From positions 3,100,001 through 3,164,000 of the forward strand of contig CAWJSE010000002.1 in the NCBI GenBank assembly GCA_963845445.1: 64,000 nt of DNA, read 5' to 3'. The position numbers and the translations under genes were made by a program. This document shows positions 16,591-25,389 of the stretch, in pieces. The notes below the pieces were generated by a model. That model was not told the origin of the DNA. It searched no databases and saw only the letters and a list, made by a program, of their open reading frames with translations. This DNA comes from JABDBL01 sp963845445 (GTDB taxonomy: Bacteria > Cyanobacteriota > Vampirovibrionia > Obscuribacterales > Obscuribacteraceae). Every line of letters begins with the position of its first letter. The stretch's first letter is position 1.

Positions 16591-18156
16591 ATGAAAACTC
16601 AGCTAGAAACAACTATTGAAGAAGGATTAAATGCTTTACAAGGGCAGCAGTACAGCAAAGCCGAGTCTTTGTTTAGGCAAGCGCTGCAAGAAGCTCAAGA
16701 TACTAACAATGAGCTTCTGATGGCGAAATGTCTAGACAGCATTGGTGAAGTTTCATTCCAGCAAGGATGGTTTGAGCAAGCCGAACCATATTTCGAACAA
16801 GCGTTGAATATCAGGCGAAAAAAATTGTCTCCTGGACACGAAGATATTATCAGCAGTTTGAATAATATGTCTGCCGCATACTTTTTTCAGGGCAAATACG
16901 ATCGCGCTAGGCCTCTTTGCGAACTATTAATAGTTACCTATGAATCTGTGCTTGGCAAAGAGCACCCCGAAATAGCCACTTGTTTAATCAATCTGGGGCT
17001 TATTGCCATGGCAGAAGGTAAATTGGATAATGCCGAACAACGCTTCACTAAAGCAAATACAATTCGGCAGTCAAATTATGAACCGATGAATCTTTTAATC
17101 GGCAATAGCTTAAGCCACCTCGGTAATGCTTATTTTGAGCAAAAGCGTTATGAGCAAGCGAGTCAAAAATTCAAAGAAGCATTGGTCATTTTAGAAGCGC
17201 ATCATAGTTTAGATAATACTGATTTACAGTTAGTTGTAAGTAAACTGGTTCGCTGTTTGGAAGAAACAGAAAACTTTGAAGAGCTTGGGCAGCTTTATCC
17301 AAGCCTGATTAGTTCCACCGAAATTAAGCTAGGTCCTGCCCATCCTGAAGTAATAAAATACCTCGAAAAACTAGCCAATTTGCGCCTGAACCAAAACAAG
17401 CATGAAGAAGCCGAAAAAGTATTCCAGCGCCTACTCTCTATGAAACGGCGTGCTTTGGGTGATACACACCCAGAGGTAGCCAATCAGCTCACTAACCTGG
17501 CTTTTATCAAACAGGCTGCAGGCAATGCTGCTGCGGCAGAAACGCTCTTTATGCAAGCTCTAAGCGTTTATGAGAACAATAAAAATAAAACTGCCACTGG
17601 ACGCTCTCCGAGCTTCCCACGCTATTTAGAAGCTTTGAAAAATCTGGCTGTTTTTTATGATAGCGATAATCGCTATGCCAAGGCTGAAAAACAGTGGCAA
17701 CAATTATTACACTTGATCGAACCACAATCTCAAGCTTATCCTCGCCTTTTGTTAGAGGCCTACGAATATTTAGCTAATGCATTAACTGAGCAAAAAAAAT
17801 CCACAGAAGCCCAAGTTGTACTGCAAAAAGCACTCGACTTTCTGGCTAAAAATGGCGATGAAGCAAAACTCAACAAGTCAGAATTCAAACAAAGACAGGC
17901 TCATCTAATTACAAAACTGGGCGATGCTGTCAAGTCAGAACACAAATATACAGAGGCCGAGAAGCATTATAAAGATGCGCTCGACAGCCTTATGAAGTCG
18001 TTGGGACCTGATCATCCTGATCTCATTCCCACTTTAGAGGGTTATGCTGATTTACTAATGCTTACTTATCGGGAACCAGAAGCAGAGCATATGCTGAGTT
18101 GCGCCCGCGCTCTGAATAAAAAGGAACAACGAAACCCTAAGGAAAGCTTAATCTAA
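16591..18156 (+). CDS. Kinesin-light-chain-type TPR protein
   Basis: The 521-residue protein is composed almost entirely of TPR pairs of the 42-residue kinesin-light-chain type (AEPYFEQALNIRRKKLSPGH; EKVFQRLLSMKRRALGDTHP; EKHYKDALDSLMKSLGPDHP), about ten repeats. It has no signal peptide and is presumably cytoplasmic. Such proteins are scaffolds; the partner is unknown. It is followed 120 bases later by the RND membrane fusion gene on the same strand, with a short direct repeat GAACAATTTC (about 18171-18190) between. Confidence 0.8.
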   Translation: MKTQLETTIEEGLNALQGQQYSKAESLFRQALQEAQDTNNELLMAKCLDSIGEVSFQQGWFEQAEPYFEQALNIRRKKLSPGHEDIISSLNNMSAAYFFQGKYDRARPLCELLIVTYESVLGKEHPEIATCLINLGLIAMAEGKLDNAEQRFTKANTIRQSNYEPMNLLIGNSLSHLGNAYFEQKRYEQASQKFKEALVILEAHHSLDNTDLQLVVSKLVRCLEETENFEELGQLYPSLISSTEIKLGPAHPEVIKYLEKLANLRLNQNKHEEAEKVFQRLLSMKRRALGDTHPEVANQLTNLAFIKQAAGNAAAAETLFMQALSVYENNKNKTATGRSPSFPRYLEALKNLAVFYDSDNRYAKAEKQWQQLLHLIEPQSQAYPRLLLEAYEYLANALTEQKKSTEAQVVLQKALDFLAKNGDEAKLNKSEFKQRQAHLITKLGDAVKSEHKYTEAEKHYKDALDSLMKSLGPDHPDLIPTLEGYADLLMLTYREPEAEHMLSCARALNKKEQRNPKESLI

Positions 18157-18276
18157 AGAGAAAGTATGTTTGAACAATTTCGAACAATTTCGAATAATGC
18201 TTGCAACGAAGCAAATCAGTCGCAGATAATGCAGATAATAAGGTGCAGAAGTTAAAACGATGTCGACTAATGGATC

Positions 18277-19646
18277 ATGGCTTTAGATAATTCTTTAAAA
18301 CTAGGCAAAGGCACGATAGTTAAAACTTCTCCCGGATTGCGTATCGGTATTGCCGTGGCTGTTTTAGCTGTATTAGGCTTGCTCATTTTTTTATTCAATC
18401 AGTTCAATGCAAACAAAGCTGAAGAAAGTAAGGATGCAAAAAAGGCGCATGAACCGGCCCCGGTAACGATAGCCCAAGCTAAGTTAGAGACATTACCTTT
18501 AGAAATTAGAAATGTCGGCAATGTGGAAGCATTCTCTGTCGTGAATGTTATAGCTCAAGTTGGCGGGCAACTCACTGATGTTTTCTTTAAACAAGGACAG
18601 TATATAAAAAAGGCGATTTGCTCTTTCAAATCGACCCCCGCCCTTACGAAGCATTATTGGCTCAGGCAGAAGCTAATGTAGCGCGCGATCGATCGCAAAT
18701 CAATTCTGCACAAGCAAATTTAGCAAAAGATATGGCGTCTTCTAGGCAAGCGCAGGCAAATTTAGACAAGGATTTGGCCTCACAAAAATATGCAGATGTT
18801 GAAGTACAGCGCTATATTAATCTTGTCAATGAAGGAGCGGTTTCGCACGAACAATCTGATCAGGTAAGAACCAATGCCGAAACAGCGGCAGCAACTGTCG
18901 CTTCCGACAAAGCGGTGCTAGAAAATGCTAATGCAGTAATTGACTCAGACAAAGCAGCAGTGCTTACTTCGAGAGCCAATCTTAGAGCCGATCAGGCAGC
19001 TGCTGATAATTTGCGCATTCAATTGGGGTTTACCAGAATTTATTCACCAGTTGATGGTATAACTGGTTCTTTAAATGTTTATCAGGGCAATGTTGTTCGT
19101 GCCAATGATACAACGCCTCTGGTTACGATTAATCAAATTCAACCTATTTATGTTAGTTGTTCTGTGCCCGAAGTTTATTTACCAGCGCTGCGTACCTCTA
19201 TTAATGAGGGCACCATAAAAGTAAGTGCGCGTGTGGGCGGGGATAAGAAAAACACCGTTGATGGTGGCACTCTCAGTTTTATTGACAATACAGTAGATAA
19301 AACAACCGGTACGATCAGACTAAGAGCTACTTTCCCCAACCAGAGCAAACTACTGTGGCCCGGCGAATTTGCCGATGTGGTTATAACATTGCCGGGCGCC
19401 AGACCGCAAATCATCATACCGACTAGTGCTATAGTCAACGACCAGCAGGGGCAATCTGTGTTTGTTGTTCGTTCTGACAAAACCGTAGAGTTGGTCACTG
19501 TACAGGTCGATCGTACCTACGGAGATAACTCGATTGTGAGCGAAGGAATAAAAGCCGGTGATACAGTTGTCATTGATGGACAGTTGAAACTGTTGCCCGG
19601 ATCGTCAGTGAATGTTATTCAATCTCCTGTGCATCCACCAAGTTAA
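18277..19646 (+). CDS. RND efflux periplasmic adaptor (membrane fusion protein), frame shift at 18606-18612
   Basis: Two overlapping frames together give one 456-residue adaptor. The first (18277-18681) holds a membrane anchor (LRIGIAVAVLAVLGLLIFLF) and the lipoyl half (VNVIAQVGGQLTDVFFKQGQ). The second, from about 18613, holds LLFQIDPRPYEALLAQAEAN, a long coiled-coil hairpin, the beta barrel and the membrane-proximal domain. The frames join by a -1 shift at A-AAA-AAG (18606-18612), or by one added A. It joins an RND pump to a TolC channel. The pump genes follow after an insertion at 19664-22200. Without a shift only a 134-residue product is made. Confidence 0.85.
18594..18633 (+). promoter_or_regulatory. 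Possible programmed -1 frameshift site (dnaX-like)
   Basis: Slippery A-AAA-AAG (18606-18612) lies in phase with the first frame of the adaptor gene. AGGA (18594-18597) sits 8 bases upstream like the stimulatory ribosome site of E. coli dnaX. CGATTTG/CAAATCG (18614-18620, 18627-18633) can form a perfect 7-bp hairpin just after it. A -1 slip gives exactly the family frame. A missing A is the simpler alternative. Confidence 0.35.
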
Positions 19647-19663
19647 GCAAATCTCTTGTAGAT

Positions 19664-20086
19664 TTAACCGTGCTCTAAAAATAGTGCGGGTGATACTTTA
19701 AAATATTGACTGAGACGCATAGCATTATTCTTGCTCAACCTGCGCTTGTTATGCAGAAATGCTGATAAATTTGATTTGTGTCCGACAACTGGCACTAAAT
19801 CAGACTGCTTCAACCCACTTACTCCCATTAAATATTGCAGTGCTTCAATTGGTGTAACTTTGCCAGACGGCGCTAAATGCTTCTTTTCATATTGTGCTAT
19901 TAAATCACCTAGTACGGATAAATAATCAACTTCGGATTGGCTAAGACTCTTACTTTTGTAGGAAAGCTCTTTCATTACCTTTATCGCCGCATTTAGATGG
20001 CTTTTATTGCGAATGGGCACCAAAGGAAATTGTCCTACCAGTCGCATATAACTATTATCGGCTCTCAGTGTATTCATGGTTTCCAC
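19664..20086 (-). CDS. higA: HigA-type antitoxin with helix-turn-helix
   Basis: This 140-residue protein has the C-terminal HTH of HigA antitoxins (IEALQYLMGVSGLKQSDLVP, then HKSNLSAFLHNKRRLSKNNA and LSQYFKVSPALFLE). It should bind and neutralise HigB and repress the operon. Its start overlaps the toxin end by 13 bases. The toxin comes first, as is usual for higBA. The pair is oriented against the RND locus and lies between the adaptor gene (18 bases away) and the pump genes, which suggests insertion into the efflux operon. Confidence 0.88.
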   Translation of the reverse strand: METMNTLRADNSYMRLVGQFPLVPIRNKSHLNAAIKVMKELSYKSKSLSQSEVDYLSVLGDLIAQYEKKHLAPSGKVTPIEALQYLMGVSGLKQSDLVPVVGHKSNLSAFLHNKRRLSKNNAMRLSQYFKVSPALFLEHG

Positions 20087-20355
20087 CTGTCATATGCGCT
20101 ATGGATCATCAAGTCCAGAATTCGCACTTGTTGTGCATTGTAATCTACTAAAGCAATTAAGCGATAATTATTGCCACCTATATCAAATACAACAAAACCT
20201 TGCACATAGTCTGCACATCTGAATGTAGCACGCAATTCAATAAAATTTTTCCATATTGCTTGTGAAACAATCTTTTCCCAGTTATCCAGAGGACGTCTGG
20301 CTTTAGGATGTTTGTTAGAGAATTGGCGAAGTTCTGAAGTATTAATTATTTGCAC
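20074..20355 (-). CDS. higB: HigB-type mRNA interferase toxin
   Basis: The 93-residue protein is of the HigB_toxin family: an N-terminal helix pair (SELRQFSNKHPKARRPLDNW) and a core with TFRCADYVQGFVVFDIGGNN and YRLIALVDYNAQQVRILDLM, ending HSAYDRWKP. These ribosome-dependent RNases cut translated mRNAs and arrest growth when free of HigA. Family length and motifs are complete. A 17-bp palindrome at 20379-20395, 24 bases before the start, is the likely operator. Confidence 0.9.
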   Translation of the reverse strand: MQIINTSELRQFSNKHPKARRPLDNWEKIVSQAIWKNFIELRATFRCADYVQGFVVFDIGGNNYRLIALVDYNAQQVRILDLMIHSAYDRWKP

Positions 20356-20378
20356 TCTTGCAATTATTCCTCTATGAA

Positions 20379-20395
20379 GTTATCAAAATGATAAC
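20379..20395. promoter_or_regulatory. Probable HigA operator
   Basis: GTTATCA (20379-20385) and TGATAAC (20389-20395) form a perfect palindrome around AAA. The position just upstream of higB fits autoregulation by HigA. Confidence 0.6.
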
Positions 20396-20685
20396 AACGA
20401 GTCAAGTTAATTTAACATTTAAAAACAAGACACGAGTAAGGCATAAAAAATACAAAATATTATTTGACGAATAGGTTATATTTTTCGCCGTCTGTAATTA
20501 CTAATACGATGAATGTGACTAATTAGTTCATTTCAGGGGTCGAAAAGCTCAATTGTGACTCTTTAATATTTGCTTGATACCAATATAATTAGACATAATT
20601 GAAATTGAACAAGTCTACTTTTATTTACAAGCAAAAAAATAAAAACAAAAACAGCAATAAGATAAATAGAAAGTAGCAATATTGC

Positions 20686-20730
20686 AAAAACAGGAAAGGG
20701 GAGAGAGTTAGCTTCCGTGCTTCTCTCCCC
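20686..20730 (-). terminator. Terminator of the minus-strand GC-rich gene
   Basis: GGGGAGAGA (20698-20706) pairs with TCTCTCCCC (20722-20730). On the minus strand the stem is followed by TTTCCTGTTTTT. It lies about 170 bases after the stop codon of the gene at 20899. Confidence 0.7.
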
Positions 20731-20898
20731 CTTGGTCTCGTTCGGTCACCTCATCCGGGAGGCATTATCGTTTGGGACCAGTATGGAAGGGCAAAGCAAA
20801 GGTGAGGTTGATTGCCATATCGGTAAGGCATCGACGCACCACACCTTGGCAGACAAAACACGGCCGCCGCGGTACTAGAGTTCTCTGGCCATTGCAAC

Positions 20899-21594
20899 TT
20901 ATCCCGCCGTTGTCGTTGCGGGAGGAGGGGCGATAGTCCACTTTGCCTCCCATTCGGTCGGTTCCACTACCTGCAGGGACTCCTGTTCTCTTCGATCGAG
21001 AACAGGATGGTAGGCAACCACCAGGCGATCGCCTGGTTCGAGGAAACAGCGGCCTTGTTCCTCGGAGACGACGATCTCACCGCCGACCAGGTCCTCCGGC
21101 ATTATCACGATGGAGCGATAGACGGCCGTCTGGGTGATTTCACCCTTCTCTTCGGTGATCACGGTTTCGGGCACATTGTAGTGCCGAAGCAAGACCTCTC
21201 TGGGGATGCTCACCAGTGGATCATTGCCGGTCCCCATGGGCAGCGGTGGATAGACGTAGACATTGCCATCCTCGCCGTTCGGGGCTGCAGGTCCTTCGCG
21301 CAGCCGCCACTTGGCGGTGCCGCGCACCAACCAGTCACCGACCGCCGGAGCGGGGAAATCCCTCGGCTTAGCCTGGTTCCATTCGGGTTGATGAATGTCG
21401 CGGATGTACTGGCCGAGCCCGTGATGTATCACCCGGTAAAGGGAAATACGCGGCTGGCGGACCACGGCCGCATAGAAGTGCCACACCGGGTAGCCAAGCT
21501 TCCAGGCTGTGACCAGCCGGTCAGGGCTGAAGAGACTGTCGATTCTCTGCCAAGGCGTCAGCGGAGGCTTGGCTGGAGGAGTAGCAAGACGCAT
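20899..21594 (-). CDS. GC-rich orphan protein of unknown function
   Basis: ATG 21594 is preceded by AGAAGG 5-6 bases upstream. The 231-residue protein has no signal peptide or membrane helix. It contains a Trp-rich first half (WQRIDSLF, GYPVWHFYAAVVRQPRISLY, VGDWLVRGTAKWRLREG), then a Pro/Gly loop (YVYPPLPMGTGNDPLVSIPR) and an acidic beta-type region (EEQGRCFLEPGDRLVVAYHP). I do not recognise the family. Codons are strongly GC-biased (CGG, GCC, CTG, CCG) against the AT-leaning neighbours. It is a single gene, inserted with HigBA between RND adaptor and pump genes, with element D upstream and its own terminator. Confidence 0.65.
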   Translation of the reverse strand: MRLATPPAKPPLTPWQRIDSLFSPDRLVTAWKLGYPVWHFYAAVVRQPRISLYRVIHHGLGQYIRDIHQPEWNQAKPRDFPAPAVGDWLVRGTAKWRLREGPAAPNGEDGNVYVYPPLPMGTGNDPLVSIPREVLLRHYNVPETVITEEKGEITQTAVYRSIVIMPEDLVGGEIVVSEEQGRCFLEPGDRLVVAYHPVLDRREQESLQVVEPTEWEAKWTIAPPPATTTAG

Positions 21595-22224
21595 GCCTAC
21601 CTTCTTCCTTTGGTTGGAGTCGATTGCTGTTCCAGATAGGACTGCCCGTGTTTGTCTTTCTCACGGATGAGCAAGAAAGATCAACACTGGCGATGAACAC
21701 TAAACCTATCTGAAACCGCAACTTGAACAACAGAACTCACCCAATCTTGACATTTTCAGCACAGCGGAAGCAAGGGATGAGATAAAATTTTCTCTTTGCT
21801 GAAAATCCTAATTTGGCTGGTAGATCGAAACTTGAAAGATTTATGATTTATCTTTTATGCAGTATGAGTATATGAAGTCTTTCTTTACAACTAGTGGAGC
21901 TGGCGACAACAAACGAGCCTGCCTTAATAGCTTTTCCTGCTGCTTGTTGTCCATGAAAACAGAGTAACTCCGCCAATAAATCTTTTGATGGTTTATTTCG
22001 TGCCAAAATAAGATCGCTTTCTGCAAAGCGTAATCAGTAAGATGTAACACCGGCATTAGGCGCTCATCAGGCTCTCAGCTTATCAATGTTATCGCCTCCT
22101 AAAAAATATTAGCTCTTAAAAAATAAGGCCAAAAGGAAATAAGGGCCCAAAAGATGTGTATGCTTGACTTATCCATTAAGCGGGCAGAGCCAAGGATGAG
22201 TTAAGGACGGAATACAGCGGAACG
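21595..22224 (-). other. Noncoding stretch with element D
   Basis: It contains an inverted repeat ATTTTCAGCA (21752-21761) / TGCTGAAAAT (21797-21806), element D (21843-21894) and a GGCTCTCAG motif (22070-22078). A 71-codon minus-strand frame (21841-22056) overlaps element D and is probably not a gene. A promoter for the RND pumps is expected near the end, but none is clear. Confidence 0.4.
21843..21894 (-). repeat. Shared upstream element, copy D (minus strand)
   Basis: Read on the minus strand from 21892 to 21843, it begins AGTTGTAAAG and continues with CTGCATAAAA and ATCAT at the same spacing as copies A-C. It matches copy B at 33 of 50 positions by hand count, without gaps. The match continues 5 bases further (AAATC). 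A CTAG lies just before it, as in the others. It points at the GC-rich gene starting at 21594, 248 bases away. Confidence 0.5.
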
Positions 22225-25200
22225 GTGAACATCGCATCTACTTTTATTTTGCGTCCGGTCATGACCACCTTGCTCATGATTGCTTGTGTTATTTTTGGTG
22301 TAATAGGTTATTTCAACTTGCCAGTGGCAGATCTACCAAGTGTAGATTTTCCTACCATTATGGTTAGCGCTGCTTTGCCTGGTGCTAATGCTGATACCAT
22401 GTCTACCGCAGTTGCCACACCGCTTGAGCGTCAATTTTCAAATATTGCCGGTTTGGAATCGATGAATTCAACCTCGGCAATGGGCACTTCCCAAATTACT
22501 CTGCAATTTGATATCAATCGAAATATTGATGGCGCTGCTCTTGATGTGCAAACGGCCATTGCTGCTGCCAAGCCATATTTGCCTACCAGTATGCCCACTC
22601 CTCCCAGTATAAGAAAAGCCAATCCCGCTGATTCTCCTATTCTGTATATTGCATTAAGTTCTCCCACTATGCGACTGTATGAAGTAGATGAATTTGCCGA
22701 AAACTTGATTGCGCAAGGCATTTCGATGGTGCCCGGAGTAGCACAGGTACAAGTTTTTGGTTCGCAGGCTTTTGCTGTACGCGTGCAAGTTAACCCTGAT
22801 AAGCTTTCAGCTGCGGGCATAGGCATTGATGAAGTAGTATCAGCAGTTCAGACAGCCAATGTTAATCTGCCAACCGGTACTTTATACGGACCAACTAAGA
22901 AGTGGGACGTTAAGGCAAATGGTCAACTATACGATGCTGCTCATTATCGCCCAATTATTATTACCTATCGCAATGGTGCGCCAGTTCGTTTGTCGGATGT
23001 GGGGACAGCTATTGATAGCGTTCAAAATGACAAGATAGCCAGCTGGTTTAATAAAACACGAGCTATTATTTTGGCTGTTCAACGCCAGCCTAATACTAAT
23101 ACTATTCAAATAGCTGACAACATCTTTAAGCTATTGCCCAAATACGAGGCGGTCATGCCTGCCGCTGTTAATTTAAACATATTGTACGATCGGTCTCAAT
23201 CCATAAGAGCATCTGTCAATGATGTTCAGCTAACTTTTTTAGTCACTCTGGTTTTAGTTATACTAGTTATATTTTTATTCTTAGGCAATGTTTCAGCCAC
23301 TATAATAGCCAGTCTTGCCTTGCCAGTTTCTATTCTTGGCACATTAGCTATTATTCGCTTGCTTAATTTTAGTCTTAATAATCTCACCCTTATGGCCTTA
23401 ACACTTTGTGTGGGATTCGTCGTAGACGATGCTATCGTCATGCTCGAAAACATAGTTAGGCACAAAGAGCAGGGAGAAGAACCGTTTGAAGCGGCCTTAA
23501 ACGGAGCCTCTGAAATCGGTTTTACTATTGTCTCTATGACTACTTCTCTGGTGGCTGTATTTATTCCCATTTTATTTCTACCTGGTCTAATTGGGCGTAT
23601 ATTCAATGAATTCGCCGTCACTATAAGCATTGCTATTATAATTTCAGGACTGGTGTCGCTTACCCTTACGCCCATGCTTTGCAGCCGGTTCTTGACCATT
23701 TCATCGCATAGAATAAAAAGTAACGGGCAAAATAATGGCGACTCAGAGCCTTTAGATGAAAAAGGACTGGTGGGAGCTGTGCATCGAGTCTCCGAGCGAG
23801 TATTTCACAGTGCATTGGCTCTCTATGCCTGGTCTTTAAAAATAGCTTTAAACCACAAGCCCCTGGTTATGCTGGCCTTTGCCTTGATGGTAGTGGCTAC
23901 CGGATTTTTAGTAGCATTAGTGCCCAAAGGGTTTTTGCCTAGCGAGGATATTGGTCAAATTTTTGGAATGACCGAAGCAGGGCAGGGTATATCGTTTTCC
24001 AATATGGCAGCCCATCAAAGAGCATTGGCAGAGATAGTGGACGCTGATCCGAATGTAAAATGCTACATGTCTAGCATAGGCGCTGGCGGACCAAATGCAG
24101 CCGGCAATACCGGCCGAATATTTATAGTGCTAAAACCTAAGAAGGAGCGCAAACTCAAGGTTGACCAAATTATAAATGAGTTGCGAAAGAAAACAACTCG
24201 CATACCAGGCATTAAGCTGTACTTGCAAAATTTAGGTTCTCTACGGATAGGTGGACAGCTCACTAAGGCGATGTATCAATTTTCGATGTCCAGTCCCGAT
24301 ATTAACACACTATATTCGGCTTCTAATCTGATCGAAGCCAAGTTAAAAAAGATGCCCAACCTGATTGATGTAAATTCCGATTTGCAAATACGCAATTTGC
24401 AGGTAGATATTGATGTAGACAGAGAAAAATGTTCTCAATTAGGCGTTACTATGGAACAAGTGGAAGATGCTTTAAACAGTGCGTATTCAGCCAGACAAGT
24501 TTCGACTATATATGCACCGGAAGATCAATATTGGGTGGTTGTTGAAGTTGAACCGCGTTTTTACCGTGCTCCTTCACTTTTAAATAAATTGTATATGCGT
24601 ACAGGCACTGGTGGGCTGGTGCCGCTCTCTACATTTGCCAAAATCAAAAACGACGTAGGTCCGTTACTAGTCAATCACTTGGGACAATTTCCCTCGGTGA
24701 CGCTTTCATTCAATCTTAAGCCAGGAGTTTCGCTAGGGCAGGCTGTAGATGAGGTAAAACAAGAAGTAGCCAAAGCTGGTTTGCCGCCAGAAGTGACGCC
24801 AAGTTTTCAGGGCAATGCCCAAATCTTTCAATCATCTCAAAACGCTATGGGTTTACTCTTAGCTATTTCGGTGATTGTAATTTACATTGTGCTGGGCATA
24901 CTTTATGAAAGTTACATACATCCTATAACCATCCTTTCAGGGTTGCCATCTGCAGGTTTGGGAGCAATGTTAGTGCTCTATGTTTTTCAGGTAGAATTTA
25001 CTATTTATGCCTTTCTAGGCTTAATACTGCTCATAGGGATTATAAAGAAAAATGCCATTATGATTATTGACTTTGCCCTAGAAGCAGAGCGTACTCAAAA
25101 TAAAACCCCACAAGAAGCAATTTATATTGCTTGCCTCACTAGATTTAGACCAATTATTATGACTACTTTAGCAGCTATGATGGGCAGTATCCCGATAGCT

Positions 25201-25389
25201 GTGGGCATAGGTTCAGGTTCAGAAGCAAGACAACCTCTTGGACTAACGGTTACAGGGGGATTGCTAGTATCTCAAATTGTGACACTATATATAACACCAG
25301 TGTTTTATTTATATCTTGACCGCCTGCAAAAATTTATTATTAAAACCTGGCATCGCTTTGTTCCTCCTCGTGAATTGGTGCAACCATGA
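22225..25389 (+). CDS. RND multidrug efflux pump subunit (AcrB/MdtB-like), first of two
   Basis: The 1054-residue inner-membrane proton-driven pump has the HAE1-type layout: a first helix (FILRPVMTTLLMIACVIFGV), a porter domain (VADLPSVDFPTIMVSAALPG), helices 2-6 with the proton-relay FVVDDAIVMLENIVRH, a second porter domain and helices 8-12 (GIIKKNAIMIIDFALE). It starts at GTG 22225. It works with the adaptor gene upstream and a TolC channel. The next gene, a paralogue, overlaps its end by 4 bases (ATGA), as in mdtBC, where two different pump subunits combine into one trimer. Confidence 0.93.
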   Translation: MNIASTFILRPVMTTLLMIACVIFGVIGYFNLPVADLPSVDFPTIMVSAALPGANADTMSTAVATPLERQFSNIAGLESMNSTSAMGTSQITLQFDINRNIDGAALDVQTAIAAAKPYLPTSMPTPPSIRKANPADSPILYIALSSPTMRLYEVDEFAENLIAQGISMVPGVAQVQVFGSQAFAVRVQVNPDKLSAAGIGIDEVVSAVQTANVNLPTGTLYGPTKKWDVKANGQLYDAAHYRPIIITYRNGAPVRLSDVGTAIDSVQNDKIASWFNKTRAIILAVQRQPNTNTIQIADNIFKLLPKYEAVMPAAVNLNILYDRSQSIRASVNDVQLTFLVTLVLVILVIFLFLGNVSATIIASLALPVSILGTLAIIRLLNFSLNNLTLMALTLCVGFVVDDAIVMLENIVRHKEQGEEPFEAALNGASEIGFTIVSMTTSLVAVFIPILFLPGLIGRIFNEFAVTISIAIIISGLVSLTLTPMLCSRFLTISSHRIKSNGQNNGDSEPLDEKGLVGAVHRVSERVFHSALALYAWSLKIALNHKPLVMLAFALMVVATGFLVALVPKGFLPSEDIGQIFGMTEAGQGISFSNMAAHQRALAEIVDADPNVKCYMSSIGAGGPNAAGNTGRIFIVLKPKKERKLKVDQIINELRKKTTRIPGIKLYLQNLGSLRIGGQLTKAMYQFSMSSPDINTLYSASNLIEAKLKKMPNLIDVNSDLQIRNLQVDIDVDREKCSQLGVTMEQVEDALNSAYSARQVSTIYAPEDQYWVVVEVEPRFYRAPSLLNKLYMRTGTGGLVPLSTFAKIKNDVGPLLVNHLGQFPSVTLSFNLKPGVSLGQAVDEVKQEVAKAGLPPEVTPSFQGNAQIFQSSQNAMGLLLAISVIVIYIVLGILYESYIHPITILSGLPSAGLGAMLVLYVFQVEFTIYAFLGLILLIGIIKKNAIMIIDFALEAERTQNKTPQEAIYIACLTRFRPIIMTTLAAMMGSIPIAVGIGSGSEARQPLGLTVTGGLLVSQIVTLYITPVFYLYLDRLQKFIIKTWHRFVPPRELVQP

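Larger units (their letters stand above)
20356..20898 (-). other. Noncoding stretch between higB and the GC-rich gene
   Basis: An AT-rich half (20356-20690) contains the palindrome near higB and otherwise nothing recognised. It is followed by a terminator (20686-20730) and a GC-rich 3' region (20735-20898) of the minus-strand orphan gene. No gene seen. Confidence 0.5.

Noticed and set aside
21841..22056. 71-codon minus-strand ORF
   Set aside because: Its 3' part coincides with copy D of the shared noncoding element, it has no recognisable family and no clear ribosome site.
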